DNA of 64,000 bases from Emticicia oligotrophica DSM 17448 (GCF_000263195.1 NC_018748.1:248001-312000), one strand, 5' to 3'; positions 32,784-41,982 are shown, counted from the stretch's first letter. The notes: generated by a model from the sequence alone, not told the origin. Program-made: numbers and translations.

Positions 32784-34289
32784 TTATTTGACCGTCATTA
32801 CCACTCGTTGATAACGAGTAAGAGCTGGCAAACCATTATCTTCTGCTTCTATGATGATGTGAATCGTATCTCCACTTTTGGCGGCTGCAGGAACTGTGAT
32901 TGCTGCACTATTTCCGGTTTGTATAATTGACACTTCTTCTTTACAAGTACCCACCTCTTTATATTGCCAGAATTTCAACGAAACTTTATTGCCATCGGGG
33001 TCAGAGGTTTGGGGATTTATCACAATTTTCTGCCCACTGATAACTGACAACTGTTTACTGGCAACTGACACCTTGGGAGCATGATTGGCATTTTTAAAAT
33101 CTTTGATACACCAATCGGCACGAGCTGCAAAATCATTTTGAATAGCTGGAATCCAGCGAGTTTGAGCAAAAGCTTTATCTATTTTTTGAGTAAATGGGTT
33201 ATAGTCTGAGGCTGCTTCACCATCTTCCCATCTGCTTGGTGTAGTAGTTGACTGCACAAGTCGGCCACCCCATCCTCCATCTTGTGGATTAGCAAGGTTA
33301 TTTAGTCCAATATCAACCAAATGCAAGAATGCAGGCGAATCACCTTCAGAAATAAAATCATACTGACCAAAGCTTCCCCACTGATTCTTTTTAGCTTTTT
33401 CCATACTACTATAAATATCTTCAATTTCTCCTTGTGGTGGATTTCCATCACCATAACTATAATACATTTTCAGAAGTGGACCATGATTATTGATAACATT
33501 TCCCATAAACTTTCCTTCTAAATATGGGTGTAGTTCTTTGGGTACTGACCTTTTCCAAAAATAGGCAAAACTCCAAAATTGATTCGAGTTATAATAAACC
33601 TTAATGTCTTTCCAATTCGGTTCAATGTATTTTTTATAAGTAGCATCTTGGTCTAGAATGGCATAAAGTATCGTTTTCTGGCATACTTTCTTATATATTT
33701 CACTCCATTGCGGTGTATTTTTGTAAGTATCTTCGATGCTTTTCAAGGCACGTGCAATAGTATTCGTCCCTCCCCACACTTGTAGATACAAAGGACTCAT
33801 ATCATCATCGAGCAATTTGGCTTTAATAAAATCAGAACCCGGTGTATCTTTTGCCATTTCACCTTCAAAATCAATATTTCCAATACGGATTCTATCTCGA
33901 AGATATTTGTGGGTTGGATAATCTTTTGAATGTTTGATAAGATTTGGGTAAACTTTTCCGTAAGCATCTACCAAGTCGTAAATCCATTCCTCGCCTGGCC
34001 AACGAAGTTCAGTTCGTTCACCATATAATTTTTTAGTCATTTCCATTTCAGAAATAAACTTAGTACCCTTTCCATCTCCTTTGTAATGCCACTGAGAACT
34101 ACTCACAATGAGCCCCTCTACTTTATATTCGTTTGTATAAAGAAGCATTCTAATGAATGAATCTACATCATCCAATTCTCCATCAGTCGTGACGATGGTG
34201 CGTGGTTTGACTGATTTTGGATTTTGGGCAATTCCAACTTCCAATATCATTAACAACAAAGTAAAAAATAATAGTACTTTCTTTTTCAT
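32784..34289 (-). CDS. Exported DUF1593 (nucleoside-hydrolase-like) protein
   Basis: This 501-residue secreted protein has a signal peptide (MKKKVLLFFTLLLMILEVGIAQ). The N-terminal DUF1593 domain has a nucleoside-hydrolase-like metal motif (TIVTTDGELDDVDSFIRMLLY) and PLYLQVWGGTNTIARAL. A C-terminal Ig/E-set-like domain of about 100 residues follows (SDPDGNKVSLKFWQY). Homologues include cellulose-binding Sde182-type proteins; enzymatic activity on plant glycosides is suspected but unproven. It is paralogous to the next gene upstream. The segment encoding KQLSVISGQK (33036-33070) matches a dispersed repeat word in DNA; see findings. Confidence 0.85.
   Translation of the reverse strand: MKKKVLLFFTLLLMILEVGIAQNPKSVKPRTIVTTDGELDDVDSFIRMLLYTNEYKVEGLIVSSSQWHYKGDGKGTKFISEMEMTKKLYGERTELRWPGEEWIYDLVDAYGKVYPNLIKHSKDYPTHKYLRDRIRIGNIDFEGEMAKDTPGSDFIKAKLLDDDMSPLYLQVWGGTNTIARALKSIEDTYKNTPQWSEIYKKVCQKTILYAILDQDATYKKYIEPNWKDIKVYYNSNQFWSFAYFWKRSVPKELHPYLEGKFMGNVINNHGPLLKMYYSYGDGNPPQGEIEDIYSSMEKAKKNQWGSFGQYDFISEGDSPAFLHLVDIGLNNLANPQDGGWGGRLVQSTTTPSRWEDGEAASDYNPFTQKIDKAFAQTRWIPAIQNDFAARADWCIKDFKNANHAPKVSVASKQLSVISGQKIVINPQTSDPDGNKVSLKFWQYKEVGTCKEEVSIIQTGNSAAITVPAAAKSGDTIHIIIEAEDNGLPALTRYQRVVMTVK
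33036..33070. repeat. ACTGACAACTG-type repeat inside a DUF1593 gene
   Basis: The stretch is built of repeated ACTGATA/ACTGACA/ACTGTTTACTG words. It is read in frame as SVASKQLSVISGQ between the two domains. Compared with the paralogue at 34363-35937, the protein is not longer here, so the repeat seems to have replaced rather than extended the linker. Confidence 0.5.
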
Positions 34290-34362
34290 GCTAAAAAAAA
34301 TAATTTCTTATGTTAATTAGGATTGAGTTGGCAAATCCAATCCTTTGCAAAGAAAATTCGCA

Positions 34363-35937
34363 TCATTTCGTTCTCACTTCAAAAATTACTCTTTGGTAAC
34401 TTGTAAGAGCAGGCGAACCGTTATCTTTTGCTTCTAAAATAATATGTATTGTTTGTCCAGCAGTGGCATCTTTTGGCACAATAAATTCTGCTCTTTGTGC
34501 CTCTGCATTAGAAATTTCTACTTTATTTTGATAAGTACCTACTGGCATTTGAAACCATTTGACCGAAACTTTATTGCCATCAGGGTCAGAGACAATTCCA
34601 TTTAATCTAACTTTTTGTCCTGCATTAACCATCATTTTAAGTGGCCCTTGAATATTGACAATTGGTTCATGGTTCGCATCAGCATATTTGGGTGTTACTG
34701 ACCATTTCATTCTTGCGGCAAAACTATGTTGGGCCGCAGCGAAGAAATCAGGAAAAGGAATTATCTCATTATTTTTCTGTTGATTCATTGCCCCCATTTG
34801 AGTAGCCATTTGGTCTGCCGAACCTTCCGATAGATTGGAAAACATTCCAGAATCAGTCTTTCGGATGGCTCTACCACCCCAACCACCATAGAAATCTTTT
34901 TCATAGGCCCGTAATCCATTACCGAGCATATTCATGAAAGTATGGTTATCGCCTTCACCCAACCACGAACCTTTTTCCTGTGGAGGCATCCAAACGAAAT
35001 ACCCCATTTTTTTTAATTCTTCAGTTGTATATCCCGACAACCCAAAATAGTCAACTTTATCCCCTTTAACCATTTGTTTTCCATCGCCCCACACTCTATA
35101 TAAACTTCCTATTGCTCCCCTTGAATTTACATTTTCTTGCATCCATGCAGAAGTAAGCAAAGGTTTATTGGTTTCGTTGGCTCTGATTTGAGCACCGTAG
35201 CCGTAATTTGGTGAATCTCTAAATTGTCGATATTCAATTTCTGGCCAATTAGGTTTGATATAATTGGCATAAGTATCATCTTGGTCGCCTGATGGCAGCA
35301 GCACCACTTTTCTTATAATCTTATTTCTGATATTTGTCCAATCGGTTGTAAATTGATATTGGTCTTGAATCGACTTTAAAGCCCTTGCAATGGTACTTGC
35401 TCCACCCCAATTAGTGATGAATAATTGCCCCGGTTTATCATCCAAAATTAAAGATTTGATTAAATCCGAACCAGGGGAATCTTTAGAAATATCACCATCA
35501 AATTCAATATTACCATATCTAATCTTTGATTTTAGGTATTCAGGAGTTGGGTAATTTTTATTATGAATTTTTAAATTCGGATACGATTTAGCATAAGCAT
35601 CAACAATATCATGAATAAATTTTTCATCTTTTGCCCATCTCCAAGATTCGCACGGACACTCATTCATTCCGAATCGGTCGTATTCCCTTCCCGGCACGTA
35701 CCATTTAGTTCCTTTTCCATCACCCTTCCAATGAAACATACTACTTGCGTAGATAAGTCCCTCTATTTGTACATCGGTGCTGTAAAGTAAAAAGCGAATC
35801 ATCGAATTATTATCATCTAATTCAGGGTCAGCCGTAATGATAATTCTTGGCTTTGCTACTTCAAATTGTGCATTTGCTGAATTAATCAAAAGAATAATAG
35901 AGCAAATTACCGTGATTGTTTTTATGAGTTTATTCAT
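34363..35937 (-). CDS. Exported DUF1593 (nucleoside-hydrolase-like) protein, paralogue
   Basis: This is a secreted protein of 524 residues when started at MNKLIKTITVICSIILLINSANAQ (35937), which gives a good signal peptide. The longer open frame to 36051 adds a basic non-signal stretch lying on repeat-like DNA and is rejected. It has the DUF1593 metal motif IIITADPELDDNNSMIRFLLY and LFITNWGGASTIARALKS, and a C-terminal E-set domain with SDPDGNKVSVKWFQM. It aligns along its length with the gene at 32784-34289. Both probably act on the same class of glycan as the esterase upstream. Confidence 0.85.
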   Translation of the reverse strand: MNKLIKTITVICSIILLINSANAQFEVAKPRIIITADPELDDNNSMIRFLLYSTDVQIEGLIYASSMFHWKGDGKGTKWYVPGREYDRFGMNECPCESWRWAKDEKFIHDIVDAYAKSYPNLKIHNKNYPTPEYLKSKIRYGNIEFDGDISKDSPGSDLIKSLILDDKPGQLFITNWGGASTIARALKSIQDQYQFTTDWTNIRNKIIRKVVLLPSGDQDDTYANYIKPNWPEIEYRQFRDSPNYGYGAQIRANETNKPLLTSAWMQENVNSRGAIGSLYRVWGDGKQMVKGDKVDYFGLSGYTTEELKKMGYFVWMPPQEKGSWLGEGDNHTFMNMLGNGLRAYEKDFYGGWGGRAIRKTDSGMFSNLSEGSADQMATQMGAMNQQKNNEIIPFPDFFAAAQHSFAARMKWSVTPKYADANHEPIVNIQGPLKMMVNAGQKVRLNGIVSDPDGNKVSVKWFQMPVGTYQNKVEISNAEAQRAEFIVPKDATAGQTIHIILEAKDNGSPALTSYQRVIFEVRTK

Positions 35938-35944
35938 TTCTCTA

Positions 35945-36020
35945 TTTTTTAGGAACACAGATTTTCGCTGATTTTTAAAATCTTTATAACATTTGCATCG
36001 GAGACGGCCATCCTTATATC
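35945..36020. repeat. Repeat-like remnant between esterase and DUF1593 genes
   Basis: The stretch begins TAGGAACACAGATTTTCGCT and continues through GGAGACGGCCATCC. Both words resemble short dispersed repeats I have seen in Bacteroidota intergenic DNA. The DNA is not typical coding sequence for this genome. This call rests on recollection of such repeats, not on a second copy in the window. Confidence 0.35.
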
Positions 36021-36028
36021 TTTTGAAA

Positions 36029-37216
<1,188 letters not shown>

Positions 37217-37290
37217 TTATGATTGAATGTATTTTTCCAAGAATTAACTTGACTAATTTTGGAATACAAACCTAAATACAAATATTTTAT

Positions 37291-37350
37291 TTTCAAATAT
37301 TTTCTTTTACTTATTTTTATTTTCGTTTACTTTCTTTTAATTTTGTTTCA
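37291..37350. promoter_or_regulatory. Helically phased TTTC decamers, DeoR operator candidate
   Basis: In the 154-base divergent region between the esterase and the DeoR gene, the word TTTC recurs at 37291, 37301, 37321 and 37331, with TTTT at 37341: exact multiples of 10 bases. Two copies are near-identical (TTTCTTTTACTT, TTTCGTTTACTT). TTTCGTTT-type words are known DeoR-family operators, so this is a plausible site for the regulator encoded just downstream. Confidence 0.45.
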
Positions 37351-37367
37351 TATTCAACAAAAATCTT

Positions 37368-38135
37368 ATGTTACCGAATCAACGCAGAGATAAAATATTA
37401 GAATTATTAAAAGAAGATGGCTCAGCAAAAGTTGCTGATTTGGCTCGTCTTTTTAAAGTTACGGAGGTTACGATTCGTCAAGATTTAGAAAAACTCGAAG
37501 CAGAGGATTTAATCGTTAAAGAGCATGGCGGGGCAACGTTGAAAAATGTAGAAGACCAAGTAAAAAGCTTTTCGTTGGTACATCAGGATAATCTGGACAA
37601 AAAAGAAATGATTGCTCAAAAGTGCATGGAGTTCATCGAAGCCGGCGATACAATAATTCTTGATTCAGGAAGCACAACTACCGAAATAGCAAAAAAAATA
37701 AAGGCTTCGGGAATTAAAAATCTAACAGTAATTACAAATGCTTTGAATATAGCCTTGATGCTCGGCACCGGATTGGATATTGACGTAATTATGACGGGTG
37801 GTGAATTTAAACCTCCTACCCTTTCACTAACGGGGCAAAAAGCGGCAGATTTTTTTAAAGGTTTAAATGTTCAGAAACTATTTTTAGCAACGGCTGGCAT
37901 CTCTTTAAAATCAGGCCTGACTTATCCTTCAATCAGTGATTTAGTTGTTAAAAAAGCGATGATTGATGCCGCCGAAGTAACCTATTTAGTAGCCGATAGT
38001 ACGAAAATTGGTAAAAGTGCTTTGGCAAGTTTAGGAGCCCTAAGTTTAATTGATTATATCATCACCGATTCGAGCATTGAAGAAAAACATAAAGAGGTCT
38101 TCAGAGATAATGAAATTGAAGTGATTATTGCATGA
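37368..38135 (+). CDS. DeoR/GlpR-family transcriptional regulator
   Basis: This 255-residue sugar regulator has an N-terminal DeoR winged helix (RRDKILELLKEDGSAKVADLARLFKVTEVTIRQDLEKLE, with the recognition helix ending IRQDL). A sugar-phosphate-sensing DeoRC domain follows, with DTIILDSGSTTTEIAKKI, NALNIALML, and MTGGEFKPPTLSLTG. The GST-TT and TGG motifs bind the phosphate of the effector. It is the first plus-strand gene of the isomerase/transketolase/ABC block and divergent from the esterase, so it probably controls both units. Confidence 0.9.
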   Translation: MLPNQRRDKILELLKEDGSAKVADLARLFKVTEVTIRQDLEKLEAEDLIVKEHGGATLKNVEDQVKSFSLVHQDNLDKKEMIAQKCMEFIEAGDTIILDSGSTTTEIAKKIKASGIKNLTVITNALNIALMLGTGLDIDVIMTGGEFKPPTLSLTGQKAADFFKGLNVQKLFLATAGISLKSGLTYPSISDLVVKKAMIDAAEVTYLVADSTKIGKSALASLGALSLIDYIITDSSIEEKHKEVFRDNEIEVIIA

Positions 38136-38152
38136 AATAACAATTACCACAG

Positions 38153-38178
38153 TAGATACAAGGCATGCCTTGTATCTA
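38153..38178. repeat. 26-bp perfect palindromic element
   Basis: Thirteen-base arms TAGATACAAGGCA (38153-38165) and the exact complement TGCCTTGTATCTA (38166-38178) meet with no loop. It lies between the DeoR and isomerase genes. It lacks a T tract, so it is not a classic terminator. The ACAAGGCATGCC core resembles that of the hairpin at 41983-42018. Confidence 0.7.
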
Positions 38179-38202
38179 TAACAAACCAAAATATTTAATA
38201 AT

Positions 38203-39600
38203 ATGACACTTGGCGTAATCATCGGAAATAGAAATTTTTTTCCTGATAGTTTAGTAGAAAAAGCAAGAACAGAAATCATAGATGTTTTTGCAAAGTTGAA
38301 TCTAAAACCAATTCTATTAGAAACAACAGATTCAAAGTTGGGTGGTGTAGAAACTTTCAAAGATGCACAAAAATGTGCCGAATTATTTAAAAAACACCGT
38401 GAAGAAATTTCGGGAGTTTTGGTACTTCTACCCAACTTCGGAGACGAAAAAGGTGTGGCTGATACGCTCAAACTTTCAGAATTAAACGTACCTGTTTTGA
38501 TTCAGGCGTATCCTGATGAATTAAGTAAAATGAATGTGGTAAATCGCCGAGATTCATGGTGCGGCAAGATTTCTGTTTGCAATAATTTGTATCAATACGG
38601 CATAAAGTATTCATTGACAAGTCAACATGTTAGCTTGCCCTCTTCAGCTGAATTTCAGAAAGATTTAATAGATTTCGTGGCCGTTTGTAGAGTTGTAAAA
38701 GGTTTGAAAAGCGTACGAATTGGTGCTATCGGAGCAAGACCAGGGGCCTTTAACACGGTACGATATTCTGAAAAAATTCTACAAAGAAACGGCATTACGG
38801 TTACAACTTTCGATTTATCCGAAATACTTGGAAGAGCCAACAAACTTACCGCCGATGATGCCAAAGTAAAACAACACATTGAGTCGATTAATGCGTATGC
38901 CTCGAAGGGAAAAACGCCTAATGAAGCCATGCTTCAAATTGCCAAATTAGACGTGGTTTTGAAAGAAATCATGGAAGAAAATGCCTTGGATGCCACCGCC
39001 ATTCAATGCTGGACATCTCTCCAACAAAACTACGGTTGTAATGTATGTACGAGCATGAGTATCATGTCGGAAAATATGCTTCCTTCTGCTTGCGAAGTTG
39101 ACGTTACAGGAACACTAAGTATGTATGCCATGCAGTTGGCTTCTGGCTCGCCAAGTGCTTTGGTTGATTGGAATAATAACTACGCCGATGATGAAAACAA
39201 GTGCGTTTTATTCCATTGTGGCAACTGGGCAAAATCATTCTTACCAGATATTCAAATTTCAAATGCTCCGATTCTTGGTACATCTGTAGGCGTTGAAAAT
39301 ACTTATGGAGCCTTAGACGGACGCACACCTGCCATGCCTTTAACTTACGGACGCATCAGTACTGACGACCCTAAAGGTATTATTAAAGTGTATATCGGCG
39401 AGGGCGAATTAACTAACGACCCTCTGAATACATTTGGGAATCGTGCCGTCGCACAAATACCTGACTTACAAGGACTAATGAAATATGTTTGCAGAAATGG
39501 TTTTGAGCATCATGTAGTTATGAACGCCTCAAAAACAGCTTCAATTCTCGAAGAAGCACTCGGAAATTATATGGGTTGGGAGGTTTATGCTCATGCTTAG
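38203..39600 (+). CDS. L-fucose/L-arabinose isomerase family protein
   Basis: This 465-residue protein resembles the L-fucose/L-arabinose isomerase fold. The N-terminal half carries substrate-channel features (GVLVLLPNFGDEKG, VPVLIQAYPDE, RDSWCGKISVCNNLYQYG). The C-terminal half has CEVDVTGTLSMYAMQLASG, CVLFHCGNW and the end VMNASKTASILEEALGNYMG. The metal-binding Glu/Asp of the CEVDVTG region and the His of FHCGN are present. It should interconvert an aldose and ketose. Which sugar is open: fucose is unlikely, because the neighbours include transketolase subunits and an FGGY kinase but no class II aldolase. Confidence 0.85.
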   Translation: MTLGVIIGNRNFFPDSLVEKARTEIIDVFAKLNLKPILLETTDSKLGGVETFKDAQKCAELFKKHREEISGVLVLLPNFGDEKGVADTLKLSELNVPVLIQAYPDELSKMNVVNRRDSWCGKISVCNNLYQYGIKYSLTSQHVSLPSSAEFQKDLIDFVAVCRVVKGLKSVRIGAIGARPGAFNTVRYSEKILQRNGITVTTFDLSEILGRANKLTADDAKVKQHIESINAYASKGKTPNEAMLQIAKLDVVLKEIMEENALDATAIQCWTSLQQNYGCNVCTSMSIMSENMLPSACEVDVTGTLSMYAMQLASGSPSALVDWNNNYADDENKCVLFHCGNWAKSFLPDIQISNAPILGTSVGVENTYGALDGRTPAMPLTYGRISTDDPKGIIKVYIGEGELTNDPLNTFGNRAVAQIPDLQGLMKYVCRNGFEHHVVMNASKTASILEEALGNYMGWEVYAHA

Positions 39601-39615
39601 TTTTGGGTGAAAAGC

Positions 39616-39690
39616 GATAAGTGTTGAGTGAAGAGTATTTGAAGATAAAAATTATCTATGATTAGCTAGTCGCTCATCTCTTATCATCAC
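39616..39690. repeat. Repeat left of the four-helix-bundle gene
   Basis: GATAAGTGTTGAGTGAAGAG (from 39616) and, further right, GCTCATCTCTTATCATCAC (39672-39690) form an imperfect inverted repeat. The first arm also matches the reverse complement of the repeat at 40108-40140 on the other side of the four-helix-bundle gene. Confidence 0.6.
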
Positions 39691-39725
39691 ATTTCAATTT
39701 AGTTAATTTCAAATACATTAAAATT

Positions 39726-40082
39726 ATGGAAAGTCCACTCAAACTAAAATCAACTGATTTTGCCATTTGAATAGTTCGGTTGTATCAATATTTAACGACT
39801 CAAAAGAATGAATATGTAACGAGTAAGCAAATACTTAGGTGTGGAAGCAATCCAGGTGCAATGATTAGGGAAGCAGCCAATGCAGAATCTGGAATGGATT
39901 TTATTCATAAAATGGGGATTGCCCAGAAAGAACTTGGAGAAACTCAATATTGGTTAGAAATTTTGCATAAAACAGATTATATAACTTCTGTGGAATACAA
40001 CTCTTTATACAAAGATTCTGATGAGATTATGAAAATGATTAGGAGTTCGATACTTACAAGAAAGAAAAACTTAAAAAAGTGA
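39726..40082 (+). pseudogene. Four-helix-bundle protein (S23/IVP-like) with in-frame stop
   Basis: Read from ATG at 39726, the frame gives MESPLKLKSTDFAI, then TGA at 39768-39770, then continues IVRLYQYLTTQKNEYV to 40082. The total of 118 sense or stop positions is the usual length. The part after the stop has the family signature: SKQILRCGSNPGAMIREAANAESGM, then KMGIAQKELGETQYWLEIL. A single CGA-to-TGA change would explain the break, since Arg is common there. The downstream part could still be translated from TTG at 39780, but it would lack much of helix 1. The family derives from proteins encoded in 23S rRNA intervening sequences and includes diversity-element accessory Avd proteins. It interrupts the sugar operon and is flanked by related repeats. 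Confidence 0.65.
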
Positions 40083-40091
40083 TAAATAATA

Positions 40092-40922
40092 ATGGAAACA
40101 AGTCAAAACTCATCACTCATCACTCATCACTTATCACTTAAGTCAAAGGAATACAGAAGAAAAATTCTCCAATACATCTTCAATGCGAAAGCTGGGCATA
40201 CAGGTGGAGATTTGTCGATAATTGATATTCTAAATGTATTATACAATCGAATCATGAATGTTTCTCCTGAAAATTGGGAATCAAACAATCGTGATAGATT
40301 TATTCAGAGTAAAGGACATTGTGTAGAAGCTCTCTACGTAGTTTTAGCCGATAAAGGATTTTTCCCAGAAGAAGATTTATTGACTATTTGTAAATATAAT
40401 TCACCATACATTGGGCATCCAACAAAATACATCAGAGGTGTAGAGCAAAATACAGGCGGCTTAGGGCATGGACTTTCGATTGGTTGTGGGAATGCCTTGG
40501 CTGCAAAAAAAGATAATTCACCCGTAAAGGTTTTCACTATTTTAGGTGATGGCGAAATGGCAGAAGGCTCAAACTGGGAAGCATTTATGTTTGCCGCCCA
40601 TTACAAATTAGATAATCTATGTGCGATTCTCGACTACAATAAATTGCAGATTACGGCACCTAATGCCGAAGTAATGGGGCTAGAACCTTTAGATAGAAAA
40701 CTAGAAGCATTTGGTTGGGCAGTTCGACATGTAGATGGCCATAATTTAGAAGAATTAGAAAGTACGCTAAAAGGTCTGCCCTTTGAAGTAGGAAAACCAT
40801 CATTTGTCATAGCCCATACAGTAAAAGGTAAAGGCGTTAGTTATATGGAAAACGTGCTTAAATGGCATCATGGCGTACCGAGTACAGAACAATTGGCATT
40901 GGCAATGGAGGAATTAAAATAA
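40092..40922 (+). CDS. Transketolase, N-terminal (TPP-binding) subunit
   Basis: This 276-residue protein matches the N-terminal third of transketolase: AGHTGGDLSIIDILNVLY, SKGHCVEALYVVLADKG, GLGHGLSIGCGNALAAK, and the thiamine-diphosphate motif GDGEMAEGSNWEA...DYN. It must pair with the product of 41003-41968. The first ~15 residues (ETSQNSSLITHHLSLK) are encoded by a tandem ATCACTC repeat at 40108-40140 and do not resemble family sequence; the natural core begins near KEYRRKILQYI. The start ATG lies just upstream of that repeat. Split transketolases serve specialised pathways such as apulose-4-phosphate or 6-deoxy-6-sulfofructose cleavage. Confidence 0.9.
   Translation: METSQNSSLITHHLSLKSKEYRRKILQYIFNAKAGHTGGDLSIIDILNVLYNRIMNVSPENWESNNRDRFIQSKGHCVEALYVVLADKGFFPEEDLLTICKYNSPYIGHPTKYIRGVEQNTGGLGHGLSIGCGNALAAKKDNSPVKVFTILGDGEMAEGSNWEAFMFAAHYKLDNLCAILDYNKLQITAPNAEVMGLEPLDRKLEAFGWAVRHVDGHNLEELESTLKGLPFEVGKPSFVIAHTVKGKGVSYMENVLKWHHGVPSTEQLALAMEELK
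40108..40140 (+). repeat. Tandem ATCACTC/ATCACTT repeat within the transketolase 5' end
   Basis: Short direct repeats of ACTCATC end with CACTTATCACTT. They form an inverted match to 39616-39636 and match 44409-44428 in the ABC ATPase gene. They are translated as NSSLITHHLSLK. Confidence 0.6.
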
Positions 40923-40964
40923 CTTACAAATCATGATTTTCGATATATGAATACAAATAAACTT

Positions 40965-40999
40965 CTAAAATCGTCACTTGTAAATAGTAAATCGTAAAT
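40965..40999. repeat. ATCGTCACTT / ATCGTAAAT repeat between transketolase genes
   Basis: The stretch contains AAATCGTCACTTGTAAATA and GTAAATCGTAAAT. It matches the words at 14573-14600 (AAATCGTCACTTATTTATA) closely, although the two sites are 26 kb apart and in unrelated operons. It lies in the 80-base spacer between the transketolase subunits. Confidence 0.6.
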
Positions 41000-41002
41000 G
41001 GA

Positions 41003-41968
41003 ATGAGTAAAGCAAATTTAGAAATATTCTCAGAAACCCTACAAGCTATTGCCGAAACCGATAAAGACTTGTATGTAGTAACCTCCGATTCGAGAGGTTC
41101 GGGCAAATTAGTACAATTTGGTCAGAAATTTCCTAATCAAATTGTTGAAGTAGGTATTGCTGAACAAAATTTAGTGGGTGTTGCCACAGGATTAGCAGCA
41201 ATGGAGAAGAAAGCTTTTGCGGTTTCTCCTGCGTGTTTTCTCACGGCCAGGGCATTAGAGCAAATCAAAAACGATGTATGCTATTCAGATAATTCTGTGA
41301 AATTGATTGGTATCTCAGCGGGTGTAAGTTATGGAGCATTAGGAACAACACACCATAGTTTGCACGATTTTGCTGTACTTAGAGCCATCAATAATATTAT
41401 AATCGTTGCTCCAGCCGATAATTATGAGACAGAGGAAGCCATAAGAGAAGCAACTGCATTAAATAAGCCTGTTTATATTAGGTTTGGCAAAAAAAATATG
41501 CCTTCAAAACTAAGCTCAAATCAAGAATATAGGAGCCTGAGTGAAGTCGAAGGCTCGAGGGACAAATTCTCTTTTGGTAAAGGCCGAGTGGTTAGAGAAG
41601 GTTCAGACCTGACTTTCATTGCAACGGGCGAAACCGTTTTACCCGCTTTCGAGGCTGCCGAAAAATTAGCTAAAGAAAATGGCATCGAAGCAACAGTCGT
41701 TAGTATGCACACTATCAAGCCCTTGGATACCGAATTGATAACTAATTTAGCCCAAAATAGAAGTCCAATTATTACTGTTGAAGAACACTCTATTTATGGT
41801 GGACTAGGTGAAGCAGTAGGTTCGTTTTTGATGCAAAATGGTTTCCGAAATAAATTCAAAATCGTTGGTTTGCCCGACGAACATACAGTTTCTGGCTCGC
41901 AAACTGAGATTTTTGAGCACTATGGTATTTCGAAGGATGGATTAGCTGAAATGGCTCTCAAAATATGA
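41003..41968 (+). CDS. Transketolase, C-terminal (pyrimidine-binding) subunit
   Basis: This 321-residue partner of the upstream subunit carries the transketolase Pyr and C domains. VSPACFLTARALEQIKNDVCYSDNSVKLIG, GISAGVSYGALGTTHHSLHDFAVLRAI and IIVAPADNYETEEAIREA are family blocks, with the catalytic Glu in VEVGIAEQNLVGVATGLA. Between IRFGKKNMP and KGRVVREGSDLTFIATG lies NQEYRSLSEVEGSRDK, about 15 residues that look inserted and are encoded by a dispersed repeat (41533-41556). The end EHYGISKDGLAEMALKI is as in homologues. With TktA-like and the FGGY kinase, it would cleave a ketose phosphate. Confidence 0.9.
   Translation: MSKANLEIFSETLQAIAETDKDLYVVTSDSRGSGKLVQFGQKFPNQIVEVGIAEQNLVGVATGLAAMEKKAFAVSPACFLTARALEQIKNDVCYSDNSVKLIGISAGVSYGALGTTHHSLHDFAVLRAINNIIIVAPADNYETEEAIREATALNKPVYIRFGKKNMPSKLSSNQEYRSLSEVEGSRDKFSFGKGRVVREGSDLTFIATGETVLPAFEAAEKLAKENGIEATVVSMHTIKPLDTELITNLAQNRSPIITVEEHSIYGGLGEAVGSFLMQNGFRNKFKIVGLPDEHTVSGSQTEIFEHYGISKDGLAEMALKI
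41533..41556. repeat. In-frame repeat inside the transketolase C subunit
   Basis: GAGCCT (41533-41538) and AGGCTC (41551-41556) flank GAGTGAAGTCGA. The whole resembles the CCCTTCGACTTCGCTCAGGG-type palindromic repeat known from Bacteroidota intergenic DNA. It keeps the frame and encodes SLSEVEGS. Confidence 0.65.
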
Positions 41969-41982
41969 ATTGAGAAATAGTA

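Noticed and set aside
37291-37350. Phased TTTC decamers as a CRISPR array
   Set aside because: The repeats are only ~10 bases, without spacers of constant length and without cas genes; an operator is the better reading.
39780-40082. Intact 100-aa gene starting with TTG
   Set aside because: The family N-terminus is encoded in the same frame upstream from ATG 39726, broken only by TGA at 39768, so a damaged full-length gene is more likely than a short gene with a rare start.
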